Positions 26,527-37,037 of a stretch of 64,000 bases of DNA are shown here, piece by piece. A program made the position numbers and the translations under genes. Under the pieces are notes generated by a model that saw only the letters and a program-made list of their open reading frames with translations, made no database searches and was not told the origin of the DNA. The stretch covers positions 48,251 to 112,250 of the forward strand of contig JAHBTN010000013.1 of the NCBI GenBank assembly GCA_019638575.1, in the 5' to 3' direction. Each line of letters starts with the position of its first letter. Within the stretch, counting starts at the first letter, position 1. This DNA comes from Ferruginibacter sp. Lineage in GTDB: Bacteria > Bacteroidota > Bacteroidia > Chitinophagales > Chitinophagaceae.

Positions 26527-28107
26527 ATGAGAAAGATTTTTATAACAACTTGTATTATATGCCTGCTTGCTTTTGGTGCAGCCGGTTATTTTTTGTGGAA
26601 GGGTTTTTGGTGGATATTAGCTATACTGGCTCCCTTTATGATTGTTGGCATTGGCGATTTGATTCAAACTAAACACAGCCTATGGCGCAACTTTCCCTTG
26701 CTTGGCAGGTTAAGGTGGATAATGGAAGCCATGCGCCCAAAAATTTATCAATATTTTGTAGAGAGCGATACCGATGGTAAACCCATTAACCGGTTAGACA
26801 GGAATACGATTTACCAGCGTGCAAAAAAAGATTTAGATACCATGCCCTTTGGCACGCAGTGTAATGTTTATGAAGAAGGATACGAATGGATGACACACAG
26901 CATGGCGCCCAAAGATTTTCATAAGCTAAACCATAACCCAAGGGTAATAATTGGTAACAAAGATTGCAAACAACCTTATAGTGCAAGCGTATTGAATGTA
27001 AGCGCCATGAGTTTTGGTTCATTGAGCCATGCAGCAATTGAAGCACTTAACCTGGGCGCTAAAATTGGTGGTTTTGCACATAATACCGGCGAAGGGGGCA
27101 TCAGCAGTTACCATCTTAGCGGCGGCGATCTTGTATGGCAAATAGGTACCGGTTATTTTGGTGCAAGGGATGATGAAGGCCGTTTTAGTTTTGAAGTGTT
27201 TAGAAAAAATGCATTAAAGCCCGAGGTGAAAATGATTGAAATAAAACTTTCGCAGGGCGCCAAACCCGGGCATGGTGGTATTTTGCCTGCCAAAAAAAAT
27301 ACACCGGAGATTGCTGCCATCCGTCATGTAGAACCTTATACAACTATTTTTTCCCCGCCTTATCACAGTGCTTTCAATAATCCAAAAGAATTAATACTTT
27401 TTATACAAAAGGTTAGAGAAGCATGCGATGGAAAACCGGTTGGCTTTAAATTATGCATTGGCCATAAAAGCGAATTCATTGGCATTTGTAAAGCCATGGT
27501 GGCGCTTGATATTTATCCTGATTTTATAACTGTAGATGGCGGCGAAGGCGGCACCGGTGCAGCGCCGCAGGAGTTTAGCAATTATGTGGGCGCCCCATTT
27601 TTAGACGGGCTGGCCTTTGTTGATAATATGCTTAGAGGTTTTGGTATAAGGCATCATATAAAAATAATTGGCTCGGGAAAAATAATTACCGGCTTTCATT
27701 TAATAAGAGCGATGGCCTTGGGCGCCGATATATGTAATAGCGCCCGTGCCATGATGATGGCGCTGGGATGTATACAGGCATTGGTTTGTAACCGAAACAC
27801 CTGCCCTACCGGGGTTGCTACACAAGACCCAAAACTTGTTGCCGGCCTGGTGGTGCAGGATAAAAAAGTGAGGGTGGCAAATTTTCACACCGAAACAGTT
27901 AACTCTTTTGTTGAACTGTTGGGCGCTGCAGGTATAGAAGATTATACACAACTTACACGGAGCCATATTTACCGCAGGGTTTTTATGAACGAAGTACGTA
28001 CGTTGGAAGATATTTATCCAAGCCTTGCAAATGGATGCATGGTAAGCAATAATATTCCCGAAAAATATAAACAGGATTTTGAGAAAGCAAGTATCGACAG
28101 GTGGTAA
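26527..28107 (+). CDS. Membrane-anchored FMN-binding glutamate-synthase-like protein
   Basis: 526 residues. Two N-terminal hydrophobic helices (about 4-50) precede a domain matching the central FMN/synthase domain of GltB: the GEGGISSYHL, PGHGGILPAKK and VDGGEGGTGAAP blocks, and the Fe-S cysteine pattern GCIQALVCNRNTCPTGVAT. Stand-alone proteins of this type lack the glutaminase domain and probably act as FMN oxidoreductases; their substrates are not established. It is convergent with the TonB-receptor gene at 28115, 7 bases away. Confidence 0.88.
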   Translation: MRKIFITTCIICLLAFGAAGYFLWKGFWWILAILAPFMIVGIGDLIQTKHSLWRNFPLLGRLRWIMEAMRPKIYQYFVESDTDGKPINRLDRNTIYQRAKKDLDTMPFGTQCNVYEEGYEWMTHSMAPKDFHKLNHNPRVIIGNKDCKQPYSASVLNVSAMSFGSLSHAAIEALNLGAKIGGFAHNTGEGGISSYHLSGGDLVWQIGTGYFGARDDEGRFSFEVFRKNALKPEVKMIEIKLSQGAKPGHGGILPAKKNTPEIAAIRHVEPYTTIFSPPYHSAFNNPKELILFIQKVREACDGKPVGFKLCIGHKSEFIGICKAMVALDIYPDFITVDGGEGGTGAAPQEFSNYVGAPFLDGLAFVDNMLRGFGIRHHIKIIGSGKIITGFHLIRAMALGADICNSARAMMMALGCIQALVCNRNTCPTGVATQDPKLVAGLVVQDKKVRVANFHTETVNSFVELLGAAGIEDYTQLTRSHIYRRVFMNEVRTLEDIYPSLANGCMVSNNIPEKYKQDFEKASIDRW

Positions 28108-28114
28108 CAGCCGT

Positions 28115-30679
28115 TTAATCTTTATCATCTCCCCGTTTGTTACTACTTTTTATAAGTGTAAAATTTGGATCGCCAAATTTATAACTGAAGCTTAGCCTGA
28201 AGTTTCGCACATTCCAGCGGCGGTATGCATCCTGGTAAAATTGTTCAGTATCATAAATAGCACCCCAACGGTTGCTGTTAAAAACATCATTCACAGCAAA
28301 TGTGATGGCGGCTTTTTTCTTTTTCAGGAATTCTTTTTTAATGGCCATATTCACTACAAACTGTTCCAGCCTTTTGCCTTGTGGTATAACAATTGGCGAT
28401 TCATAAACGGCAATTGTTTGTACACTCAGGTTATTGTACCAGGTTGGCTTAGCTGCACGAAACTTATAATTGCCCATAATTTTTGTTGACCAATTGAATC
28501 CCTTATTGGTTAAATCTACCTTATTTAATTTTGCATTTACAGTACGGTATTGCATGTTGATGGTGGGTGTTAACTCAAAATCGTTACCGGGTTTATATTT
28601 CAATGTAAACTCAACTCCATACCTGTTAGTGGTATTTGCATTAACATAAGTGTTTAAAATAGCATTGGGTTCAATGGCAGCATTGTTCAGTTGCTGGTAT
28701 TGTTCGGCAGTGATGGTATCGCTGTATTGCGTAATATCCCGGGGATTGTTTCGGTAATACAACACAGCCAACAGGTTTCCTTTTTTAAATTTATGATTGT
28801 AATTGAGTTCAAATGAATTTGCATATTCTGGCTGTAACTGTGGATTTCCCTGCCTGATATTGGTAGGATTATAAATATCGATGTATGGGTTCAATTGCCA
28901 AAACCTTGGCCTGCGTATGCGTCGGCTGTAATTAAACTGCAGTTCATCATCTTCAGTAATTTTTTTTGTTACAAAGATGCTTGGAAACAAGGCATTCCAA
29001 ATATCCTTCATGCTTTCGGGGTATTGGAAGCCAAATTTATAAGCACTGTCGATAAGCTCACCTTTAAAATCAGAATACTCGGCCCTTAAACCAAGCTGGT
29101 ATGAAAAGGATGATCTTTTATATGAGAAAGTAAAATAGCCTGCGCTGATATTTTCGGTGTAACGGTAATCATTGCTCAGCGGCAGTTTCACATCAATACT
29201 ACTATCTCGTGCATAAGCATTGTAATAACTTGAGAAATCATTCCTGTAAAACCTGATGCCGGCTTCTATTTTAATTTTATCCGAAACAGGGTTATCATAA
29301 TCGGCCTGCAGGGTTAGTTGTTTTTGTTTACTGTTACCATTATTATGCACATTGCTGGGTAATTGGTACACCGATCCATCGGGGTAAAAATAACTGTTGA
29401 TGATATTGGAATAACTTGACTGGCTGCCACGGTTATATGTTATATCAGCTGTAAGTTCGTGCCCCTGCTTTGGAAAACTGTATTTATAACTAAGCCTGCT
29501 GCTGCTTCGTTTGTATTTATAATTCCCGTCCGAACTGCGTTCGCCGTAACGTTGCAATGTTTTATCAATGGCAAGAAATTCCTGGTGCTGGCTTTCATTG
29601 TTACCCGAATTGCCACCAACATAACTTTGCGAAATTGTAATTGAATGGTGGTTGTTAATAAAAAAATCGGTGCCAAACCTTATGGAGTTATTATTACGGT
29701 TGCGGTTGGTTATTGTATATTGATTGAAATAATTAGTAGTGATGCCGCTGTTCCTGTTCTCTCTTAATGTTCTTCCATTTGCTTTGCCTCCAACCTGGTT
29801 ATGCCCGGCGCTTACAAATAAATTAAATTTTCCCTGCCGTTGGTTAAGGTTGATATTGCTGCCAAAAAGCCCGGGCGTACCTGCACTTATGCCAACTACG
29901 CCATTAAAACCAATACGTTTATTTTTTTTAAGTACGATGTTGATGATGCCTCCTGCACTTGCTGCATCAAATTTTGCTGAAGGGTTTGTAATCAATTCAA
30001 TCTTTTCAATATTTTCTGCTGGCACCTGGTCAAGCGTTAATACGGTAGGCCTGCCATCAATAAAAATTTGTGGTGTACTATTGCGTAATTCCACATTGCC
30101 ATCAATATCCACCGATACACTTGGTATGTTTCTCAATATATCTATCCCACTACCACCGCTGGCAACGGCCATCTGATCTACATTAAAAATTTTCCTGTCA
30201 ACTCCCATTTCCATAGCCGGCTTAGACGATGTTACCACCACCTCATCCATTTTTTTTACATTGTTATCCATGCTGATTTTGCCCAGGTTTTTTTCAAAAT
30301 AACTACTGTCGGTATTTGCGTTTACCACATCAATAGAAATTATTTTATCCTGGTCTTTATAACCAAGCGCTGTAACTACCAGCCTGAATGTATTTTGTAA
30401 TGGAAGGTTTTGAAAACGAAATTCGCCGTTTGCCTTGCTAAGCATGCCACTAAGCAAGTTGATAGTCTTCTTTTTATCAGCCGGGTATAATTGTACTGAT
30501 GCCGCTTCAATAGGCTTGCCTGTTGCCGCATCAATAATTTCGCCATAAATGCTGTTGGTTTTAATAACTGTGTTGGCGGCTGTATTGTTTTCGCCTGCAT
30601 GTTCTGCTTCAACCTGTGCAATACCGGATTGATTCAGTAAAAGAAAAAAAATACAGGATAACAGTATCGTCTTAATCAT
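28115..30679 (-). CDS. TonB-dependent receptor / outer-membrane beta-barrel family protein
   Basis: 854 residues: signal peptide, carboxypeptidase-like regulatory beta-sandwich (about 45-125, starting IYGEIIDAATGKPIEAASV), plug domain (about 145-255, with MGVDRKIFNVDQMAVASGGSG and IFIDGRPTVL) and a barrel of the type annotated as outer-membrane beta-barrel family 3. No STN domain and no SusD partner are present, so regulation by a FecR system is not expected. The cargo is unknown; such receptors take up metal chelates, peptides or vitamins. Confidence 0.85.
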   Translation of the reverse strand: MIKTILLSCIFFLLLNQSGIAQVEAEHAGENNTAANTVIKTNSIYGEIIDAATGKPIEAASVQLYPADKKKTINLLSGMLSKANGEFRFQNLPLQNTFRLVVTALGYKDQDKIISIDVVNANTDSSYFEKNLGKISMDNNVKKMDEVVVTSSKPAMEMGVDRKIFNVDQMAVASGGSGIDILRNIPSVSVDIDGNVELRNSTPQIFIDGRPTVLTLDQVPAENIEKIELITNPSAKFDAASAGGIINIVLKKNKRIGFNGVVGISAGTPGLFGSNINLNQRQGKFNLFVSAGHNQVGGKANGRTLRENRNSGITTNYFNQYTITNRNRNNNSIRFGTDFFINNHHSITISQSYVGGNSGNNESQHQEFLAIDKTLQRYGERSSDGNYKYKRSSSRLSYKYSFPKQGHELTADITYNRGSQSSYSNIINSYFYPDGSVYQLPSNVHNNGNSKQKQLTLQADYDNPVSDKIKIEAGIRFYRNDFSSYYNAYARDSSIDVKLPLSNDYRYTENISAGYFTFSYKRSSFSYQLGLRAEYSDFKGELIDSAYKFGFQYPESMKDIWNALFPSIFVTKKITEDDELQFNYSRRIRRPRFWQLNPYIDIYNPTNIRQGNPQLQPEYANSFELNYNHKFKKGNLLAVLYYRNNPRDITQYSDTITAEQYQQLNNAAIEPNAILNTYVNANTTNRYGVEFTLKYKPGNDFELTPTINMQYRTVNAKLNKVDLTNKGFNWSTKIMGNYKFRAAKPTWYNNLSVQTIAVYESPIVIPQGKRLEQFVVNMAIKKEFLKKKKAAITFAVNDVFNSNRWGAIYDTEQFYQDAYRRWNVRNFRLSFSYKFGDPNFTLIKSSNKRGDDKD

Positions 30680-30956
30680 TACCAGGTTTATTCGGGAATA
30701 TAAAATCAGTACCCTAAAATTTTTAATACAACTTTCAATTCAGGATTTTTCCGATTTTGTAAAGTTAATATAATGCAATGGCTATTTGCTGTTAGCTATA
30801 AACCTTTGTAGCAGTTTATACTGTTATATCGCCATTCATCATTCATTACTATGGCCGCAACCAAATAAAAAGATATTGGCATTGGTGAATGGTTATAATT
30901 TTAATTGCTTTGATGCAAAATGTAAAAGCAGTTTTTGATGAAAAGTGTTAAGTTTT

Positions 30957-32507
30957 TTACCTGTGCCTGCTTTGCAGGAATTTATCATGCACCACTTTAT
31001 TCATCGGTTTATCATATACCTTGCTTTCAACCCAACTGATGATATCAAGATAAGAGAACACCCTTGTTTCAAAACGATTCTTTTCAAACTGTTTTATTTT
31101 GTTTAATAATTCTTTTAGCCCGGGCTTTAATTTTTCGGCCGATTCGTAAACGTTGTTGCGTAAAAATTTAAATATCACTTCTTCAACCACAGTTAAGTTT
31201 TGCATGCGGCTCATAAAACGGAATACCGATCGTATAAGCGATTCAATAATAGCATCGTTGCCCATTTCAAAATGAGCCATCAGGTGAAGCAGGCGGGCAT
31301 AGCATTGTAAGTCTATCCTGATATCAACAGGCCCGTTAATAATTTTGTGCAGGTAATCAATGGAAGATTCATAATCGCCATGGCCAAAATACAATAATGC
31401 CACTTTGTATTGTATTACCAGTACCCGGTGCCGGTCTATGTAAAGGTCAAATTCCTGCAGCCCTGCTTCTATGCCCGGTACCAGTTTTAAGCCATCGCCA
31501 AAAGTACCTTTCATTAAATGCTGGTTTATCCTGGCGCTTGTTAGGTAAACAAATGCCTGCATGCGAAAATTATCGTGCCGGGTGGCAGCCTGCGAAATAG
31601 TAAACCGCTCAAACCTGGATAGGTACTGATCGAACTGTTTAAAATTTCGTAAATTAAAATTTGCCGTAAGCAGGTTATGCAAGCCTTTTATATAATGCCC
31701 TGTTTCCAAAGTTATCATCATGGGTTCCTGGTTAAAAAGGTCGGCCCATTTTTTACTGTACCGGTAATACATCAAAAAATCCTGGCGAATGAATGCATAC
31801 CAGCAATAACTCTGGTACAGGTACAATGATTGATAAAAACCTTTTAGATTTTTTGTATCCACCTTCAGGTTATGTTTAAAAAACTGCCGCACACCCTTTT
31901 CATCATTTTCATTTCGGGCATGCCCGTGTTTTACATACCATTGGTATAATTGCAAAGCCAGGTTAGAGAGGCCGGTAATTTCATTTCTTTGTTCGCTTAC
32001 ATCATTGGCTTCGGCAATAAGGCGGTCGGCGGCAGCATCGCCGCTACGGGTTATATGCAGCGTTTCAATCTTTTTTTCGAGCGATATCACCTGTATCAAA
32101 AAACTTTCTTGGTGGTAATTTTTTGCAAGCTCTTTTGCTTTTTCAAGCATCTTTAAACTTTGCAGGTAAAGCCCTTTGTTGTATAGTATCCGTGCATGGT
32201 CTAACTGTTCATGCAACTGGAGGTCGATACTCTCGGAGCTTTTTAAAAGCCGCAGGCTTGCCAGCAACTGTTTGTATAAATGCGATTTTAAATTGGCTAA
32301 CTGTGGTTTTTCAATGCCGGGTAATTTTTTAAGGATTAGCTTTTCATCATAGTCTTTTGCCTTGTCGATGGCATCAAACAATTTTACCACTTTTAAGTCT
32401 TCACGGGATGAACTGCGTTTGATATAAAGTTTAAAATGCCGCTTTTCGGCTTTTTCAAGCGATTTTATCAACTGGAATAATATGTCGGTTGAGCGGTTGG
32501 ACATCAT
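30957..32507 (-). CDS. Helical-repeat (TPR-like) protein of unknown function
   Basis: 516 residues, almost entirely alpha-helical with amphipathic pairs resembling TPR units (for example LYNKGLYLQSLKMLEKAKEL and YFGHGDYESSIDYLHKII). It has no signal peptide or membrane segment. The N-terminal block TDILFQLIKSLEKAEKRHFK with a following basic patch recurs in conserved Bacteroidota hypothetical proteins. It is probably a cytoplasmic scaffold, but no partner can be named. Confidence 0.65.
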   Translation of the reverse strand: MMSNRSTDILFQLIKSLEKAEKRHFKLYIKRSSSREDLKVVKLFDAIDKAKDYDEKLILKKLPGIEKPQLANLKSHLYKQLLASLRLLKSSESIDLQLHEQLDHARILYNKGLYLQSLKMLEKAKELAKNYHQESFLIQVISLEKKIETLHITRSGDAAADRLIAEANDVSEQRNEITGLSNLALQLYQWYVKHGHARNENDEKGVRQFFKHNLKVDTKNLKGFYQSLYLYQSYCWYAFIRQDFLMYYRYSKKWADLFNQEPMMITLETGHYIKGLHNLLTANFNLRNFKQFDQYLSRFERFTISQAATRHDNFRMQAFVYLTSARINQHLMKGTFGDGLKLVPGIEAGLQEFDLYIDRHRVLVIQYKVALLYFGHGDYESSIDYLHKIINGPVDIRIDLQCYARLLHLMAHFEMGNDAIIESLIRSVFRFMSRMQNLTVVEEVIFKFLRNNVYESAEKLKPGLKELLNKIKQFEKNRFETRVFSYLDIISWVESKVYDKPMNKVVHDKFLQSRHR

Positions 32508-32770
32508 ACATTTAATTTTACCAAAGCCTTTACAGTAAAGGATTTTAGGTATTTAACCGGCTTTTGGCACAATAAAATCAACCACAGGTTGATTAGGCAT
32601 GCAAAGCTAACCATCTTAATTTTGTGTTACAAAGTTGGTTATTCATACAGCAGCAACCGCTAAAAAGCAAACAACCAATCGTTAGAAGGCTAATGTAAGC
32701 CATAAAGCTGAATCATTCAGCAGCAAAAAGTCGAAATTAAAATTTTCATATAGCAAGCAATCGTTAAAAA

Positions 32771-32800
32771 GCCGCTCCGTTTCTACGGAGAGGCATTTTT
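32771..32800. terminator. Bidirectional-type hairpin terminator
   Basis: CTCCGT-TTCT-ACGGAG with an outer GCC/GGC pair forms a strong stem. It is followed by ATTTTTTT on the plus strand and, read on the minus strand, by CTTTTT. It lies about 75 bases past the stop of the tricorn-like peptidase gene (minus strand), which it probably terminates. The remaining intergenic DNA from 32508 to 32867 shows no gene. Confidence 0.65.
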
Positions 32801-32867
32801 TTGCAATAATAACTTAAACAAGTATAGCAGCAAAATAAATGAAGCCCGCCTAAACAGGTAACATTAT

Positions 32868-35800
32868 TTATTTAAGTTTTTTCATTATCTCTTCCACGGC
32901 CCTGTCTATTTGAGGGTCTCTCCCATTCAACTTGTCTTCAAAACTTTCAATCACTTTAATATCCGGCTGCACGCCTGATTTTTCAAGATCGGTGCCATCA
33001 AGTGTATAACAGCCCCAGCTTGGTAAACGTACCGTTGAACCATCAACTAAAGAAGTACCACTTGTAAAGATTATCCAGTGATAGGTCTCGTTACCGATAA
33101 TGGTACCAAGTTTTAATGCTTTAAAGCCTGCCGATGTCATTTCTGCATCACTTAATGATTGCTCGTTGATAAGTAATACAATGGGCTTATCGGCTACATC
33201 ATAATTGCTTTGAATTGTTTTTTTGCCTTCACGGTATTTCCATTTAAGATAGGCACGCTGCGAAAGAAATTTCAGCACCTCATCATGCACATTGCCCCCG
33301 GTGTTGTAACGTAAGTCTAAAATTAGTGCGTCTTTATTATTCAGTTCTTTAGTCATATCAATGATGAAATTTTGCAGTTCGGCTGTACCCATGTTTTTCA
33401 TACAGGAATAAGCAATACGGTTCTTGCTTTTTTCATCTACACGCTGCTGGTTCCTGTCAATCCATTCATCATACAGGTTATTAACTAGGCTTGGTAGCGG
33501 ATGAATGTTTACATTAAAAGGTTTATTAGCTCTTAAAAAAGTTAATGTTATTTCTTTATCCAGTGATGGTTTACTGAAATAATAATAGCGGTTGATACTT
33601 CTGTCAACATTCACATCATTTACTTTTTGTAAAATATCGCCGGGCTGTATATCAATATCGCTATGGTCGGCAGCGCTTCTCTTTATAATGTATTTCACTT
33701 TGTAAGGGTCATTGTTTTCAAACACAATTCCGGTTTCCATAGTACGGTTTGCCAGTTCCACTTTTTCGTCGTCGCCGCCGGTATTAAATCCCTGGTGCGA
33801 TGAGTTAAGTTCGCCCAGCATATCGTTCAGCAGTGTACGCATATCGGCCCGGTTATTAAGGTGGGCAATAAAGGGCTGGTATTTCTCTTTTATCTTTTGC
33901 CAGTTTACACCATGAAAATCTTCATCATAATAATTAATTTCCATTTTGGCCCAGGCTTCTTCAAACATCTGTGCAAACTCGGCCTGCAGGTTGCGCCTGA
34001 AAGTAAAACTTATCTTCACCGCATCAGCCTTGCTTTGGTCGGTATTAAGTTTATAAATATCACCCCTGATAAGCAGGTAAAATTTATCCTGCACTGTTAC
34101 AATATCATATCCAAATGAACCATCAGTGCCTGCAACCTTTTCTGTTTTGTTTTCTTCAAAAGGTTCTATCACTGTTTTCCATAATGCAGATTTTCCTTCG
34201 TTTTGATTGCTGCTGTAAAAAACAGTTGTCTTATCTCCTTTTTGATGAACAGCCACTAATCCCTGCGAACCAAACAAACTGCTTACCGGTTCTATACGCT
34301 CCATTATTCGATCCATATCTATTTTCACTATCACGCTATCGGTATTTGCAGATGCTTTTTTTGCTGTGTCTTTCTTTTCATCTTTAAAAAGTTCGTGAAA
34401 TTTATTAGAGCGAAAAGGTGCATCAATATTTTCCAATGCAATGCGGTAAACTCCCGGGTCTTGCATTCCAAAAGGGTAAGAGGGCTTTAATCTTGATGAT
34501 GTGAAATAAATATATTTTCCATCGGCCGACCACATAGGATCTGTTTCTGTAACAGAAGTATTGGTAAGGTTGATTACTTTTTTGCTTTGCAAATTATACA
34601 GCATGATGTCCTGTTCAAACCCACGAAAAGCGGTAAACGATATGTATTGGTCGTTTGGCGAAAAGGCCGGCATTGCATTATTGAAACCCCACAATTCATC
34701 CCGGGTTAAAAGTTCGCTCTTCATAGTTGTAAGGTCTAGCAGGCGCACTTCGTTACGGCCACTGAGGTAAACTGCTTTGGTACGTTTTTTATTAAAAGCA
34801 ATGCAACGGTCATCTTGATTATTACTGCTTATTTTTTTTAACCCGCCACTGCCATCGGCAGCAATGGTAAACAGGTTGAGGTAGCCGTTTTGAGTTTCAT
34901 TAAACAACAAAGTTTTGTTATCGCTTAGCCATTTTACCTCCAGCGCCCTTTCGGCATTACCCTTATTTATTTGTTCAATAAATTTACCTTCTATGTCGCT
35001 AACAAATATTTCGCCCCGGCTGGTGAATGCAATTTTTTTCCCGTCGGGCGATACATCAAAACTGCTGATTTTGCCACGTACATCATAATCTTTGTTATTT
35101 GGCAACAGGCTGTTGCGTACAATTTCAATCTTTAATTTCCCAGATTTTTTTGAAGCAACATCGTACATCCACAACTGGTAATCTTTTTCAAAAACTACTT
35201 TGCCGCCATTAGCATTTACAAATGCCGATTTTATGGATGAATTGAATTTTGTGAGGTTATTTTTTTTGCCGGCATCAAGGCTGTACAAATTATATTCACC
35301 GTTCACTTCATCGGAGATAAAATAAATATTTCCTTTACGGTCGATGGTGGCGCCAAAATCTTTTCCCTGCCAGGTAGTATATTTCTTGTATTGTTTTGTT
35401 GTAAGGTTGTACGACTGGATATCGGGATTAAATGGCCCTTTGTATCTTTTGCGTTGCAGTTGGAAAGAACTTTCCCAGGTATCGTTAAAAAATATTTCGC
35501 CTGTTACGGGGTCTTCGGCAAGATTATGATCGTACTGGAAGAAATAATCGCCAAAAACCGTTTTAGGTGTACCGCCATTAATTGAAACCGTAAATCCATT
35601 GCTTCGGCCAAGCCTGTTGCTTTGAAAATATATAGTTTTTGAATCCCAACCCCAACTGCATACTTCATCGTTGGCGCTATTATAAGTAAGTTGTTTAATT
35701 TCTCCGCCATTTAACGGCATCACAAAAACGTCGGCATTACCAAATTGCCTTCCTGTAAATGCAAGCCACCGTCCATCGGGCGATACCCGTGGGCTTGTTT

Positions 35801-35996
35801 CATACCCCTGCATAGCTGTAAGCCTGCTTGCCTGCCCGTTATTTACATCGGCTTTCCAAAGATCGCCTTCAAAACTAAAAATTACTGTTTGCCCATCGGG
35901 CGTTAAACATGGATTTGATAAAAAATAGGCTTCGTTTGATTGTGCTGTTACTGAAAAAGAAAAACATACAAATATGGCAGCTAATATTGATTTCAT
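32868..35996 (-). CDS. Tricorn-like S41 peptidase with propeller and PDZ domains
   Basis: 1042 residues: signal peptide, two beta-propeller-like halves of TolB/WD40 repeats (about 20-300 and 300-630, repeated SPDGKKIAF-type blades), a helical core domain, a PDZ domain (about 755-835, DIQPGDILQKVNDVNVDRSI) and a C-terminal S41 domain. The putative nucleophile is the Ser in NEQSLSDAEM and a late Glu sits in DLEKSGVQPDI. In archaeal tricorn a catalytic Ser-His pair follows a conserved Tyr; here the same place reads AYSCMKNMG, with no His. It is exported, unlike archaeal tricorn, and probably degrades peptides in the periplasm. Confidence 0.85.
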   Translation of the reverse strand: MKSILAAIFVCFSFSVTAQSNEAYFLSNPCLTPDGQTVIFSFEGDLWKADVNNGQASRLTAMQGYETSPRVSPDGRWLAFTGRQFGNADVFVMPLNGGEIKQLTYNSANDEVCSWGWDSKTIYFQSNRLGRSNGFTVSINGGTPKTVFGDYFFQYDHNLAEDPVTGEIFFNDTWESSFQLQRKRYKGPFNPDIQSYNLTTKQYKKYTTWQGKDFGATIDRKGNIYFISDEVNGEYNLYSLDAGKKNNLTKFNSSIKSAFVNANGGKVVFEKDYQLWMYDVASKKSGKLKIEIVRNSLLPNNKDYDVRGKISSFDVSPDGKKIAFTSRGEIFVSDIEGKFIEQINKGNAERALEVKWLSDNKTLLFNETQNGYLNLFTIAADGSGGLKKISSNNQDDRCIAFNKKRTKAVYLSGRNEVRLLDLTTMKSELLTRDELWGFNNAMPAFSPNDQYISFTAFRGFEQDIMLYNLQSKKVINLTNTSVTETDPMWSADGKYIYFTSSRLKPSYPFGMQDPGVYRIALENIDAPFRSNKFHELFKDEKKDTAKKASANTDSVIVKIDMDRIMERIEPVSSLFGSQGLVAVHQKGDKTTVFYSSNQNEGKSALWKTVIEPFEENKTEKVAGTDGSFGYDIVTVQDKFYLLIRGDIYKLNTDQSKADAVKISFTFRRNLQAEFAQMFEEAWAKMEINYYDEDFHGVNWQKIKEKYQPFIAHLNNRADMRTLLNDMLGELNSSHQGFNTGGDDEKVELANRTMETGIVFENNDPYKVKYIIKRSAADHSDIDIQPGDILQKVNDVNVDRSINRYYYFSKPSLDKEITLTFLRANKPFNVNIHPLPSLVNNLYDEWIDRNQQRVDEKSKNRIAYSCMKNMGTAELQNFIIDMTKELNNKDALILDLRYNTGGNVHDEVLKFLSQRAYLKWKYREGKKTIQSNYDVADKPIVLLINEQSLSDAEMTSAGFKALKLGTIIGNETYHWIIFTSGTSLVDGSTVRLPSWGCYTLDGTDLEKSGVQPDIKVIESFEDKLNGRDPQIDRAVEEIMKKLK

Positions 35997-36137
35997 AGCA
36001 ATTAATTTAGGCTGTGAATATACGGCTATGCCGCTTCTTTGCCATACCGTTTATAATAAAATATGCCGTACCTGGTAAAATATTTTTATGCAGGTTGTAT
36101 GCGATAGCTTAATAAAAACTGAACCGGTAGTTAAAGT

Positions 36138-36860
36138 TTATTTGGCAAATACTTTCTTTAAAATATCGGTAACCTGTGCAGCAGGGTCTTTACGAATCTT
36201 CTGTTCCTGCAGGCCAATATTATAAAACAAACCGCTTAAAGCTTTTTCGGTTACATAAGCCGTAAGGTCGGTATTAACCTGTTTTGTGGAAAAGCGGTTA
36301 TAATTGGTGAAGATATCTTTCCAGTATTTGGTGGCATCAGCTTTCTCCAATGCTGTTTCAATAACCGGGCGAAATTTTTCGGTTAGTTGTGCAGTTGTTA
36401 CCGATTTTAAATAATCGGTTGCAGCAAAATCGCCGCCACGTAAAATTTGCAAACCATCTTTTATGCTCATACCTTTTATGGCTGTCCAGAAAATATCACC
36501 CACACCACTTGCAGCATCTTCTGCGGCACGGTTCATACTAAGTATGGCTTTATCAACCAAACTACCCAATCCTAAACTACGAATTGTGCTCTCTACTTTC
36601 TTTGCTTCTTCGGGCATTAAAATTTTAATGGCTGCATCGCCAAAAAATCCATTCAGTTTACTAAGTTTAGCTGCGCTGCTATCGGTACCTACCCGTAATG
36701 CTTCTTTTAATCCGCTGATAATATCTTCATTACTTAGGTTGCTGCCGTTGGCAGGTGTAACGGCTTTATTCACTTTATCTAATAATCCTTTTACTCCCTG
36801 CGCCTGTATTGGTTTTATGCAGATGAATGCCATCGCTGCAATTGCTAAAAATTTCTTCAT
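36138..36860 (-). CDS. DUF4197-family exported protein
   Basis: 240 residues from the ATG at 36860, which gives a good signal peptide (MKKFLAIAAMAFICIKPIQA); the longer frame would need a TTG start. The body matches the DUF4197 pattern: GLKEALRVGTDSSAAKLS, then AAIKILMPEEAKKVE, AILSMNRAAEDAA, and IRKDPAAQVTDILKKVF at the end. The function of the family is unknown. The mature protein is predicted to be all-helical and periplasmic. Confidence 0.85.
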   Translation of the reverse strand: MKKFLAIAAMAFICIKPIQAQGVKGLLDKVNKAVTPANGSNLSNEDIISGLKEALRVGTDSSAAKLSKLNGFFGDAAIKILMPEEAKKVESTIRSLGLGSLVDKAILSMNRAAEDAASGVGDIFWTAIKGMSIKDGLQILRGGDFAATDYLKSVTTAQLTEKFRPVIETALEKADATKYWKDIFTNYNRFSTKQVNTDLTAYVTEKALSGLFYNIGLQEQKIRKDPAAQVTDILKKVFAK

Positions 36861-37037
36861 GCTTTTTATTGTGGTTTGCAACAAAAATAAAACAGGCTAT
36901 GCTAATAAAGGGTTAAATAAAGTAGCTTGTTTATTATGATGGAGATTTGGGTTAATGTTGAGCGTTAGGCTAATTATTTTTTGCAAAAAAAGATAAAAGT
37001 TTTTAATTACTTATTTTTGGCCATATAAAAACTTGTT

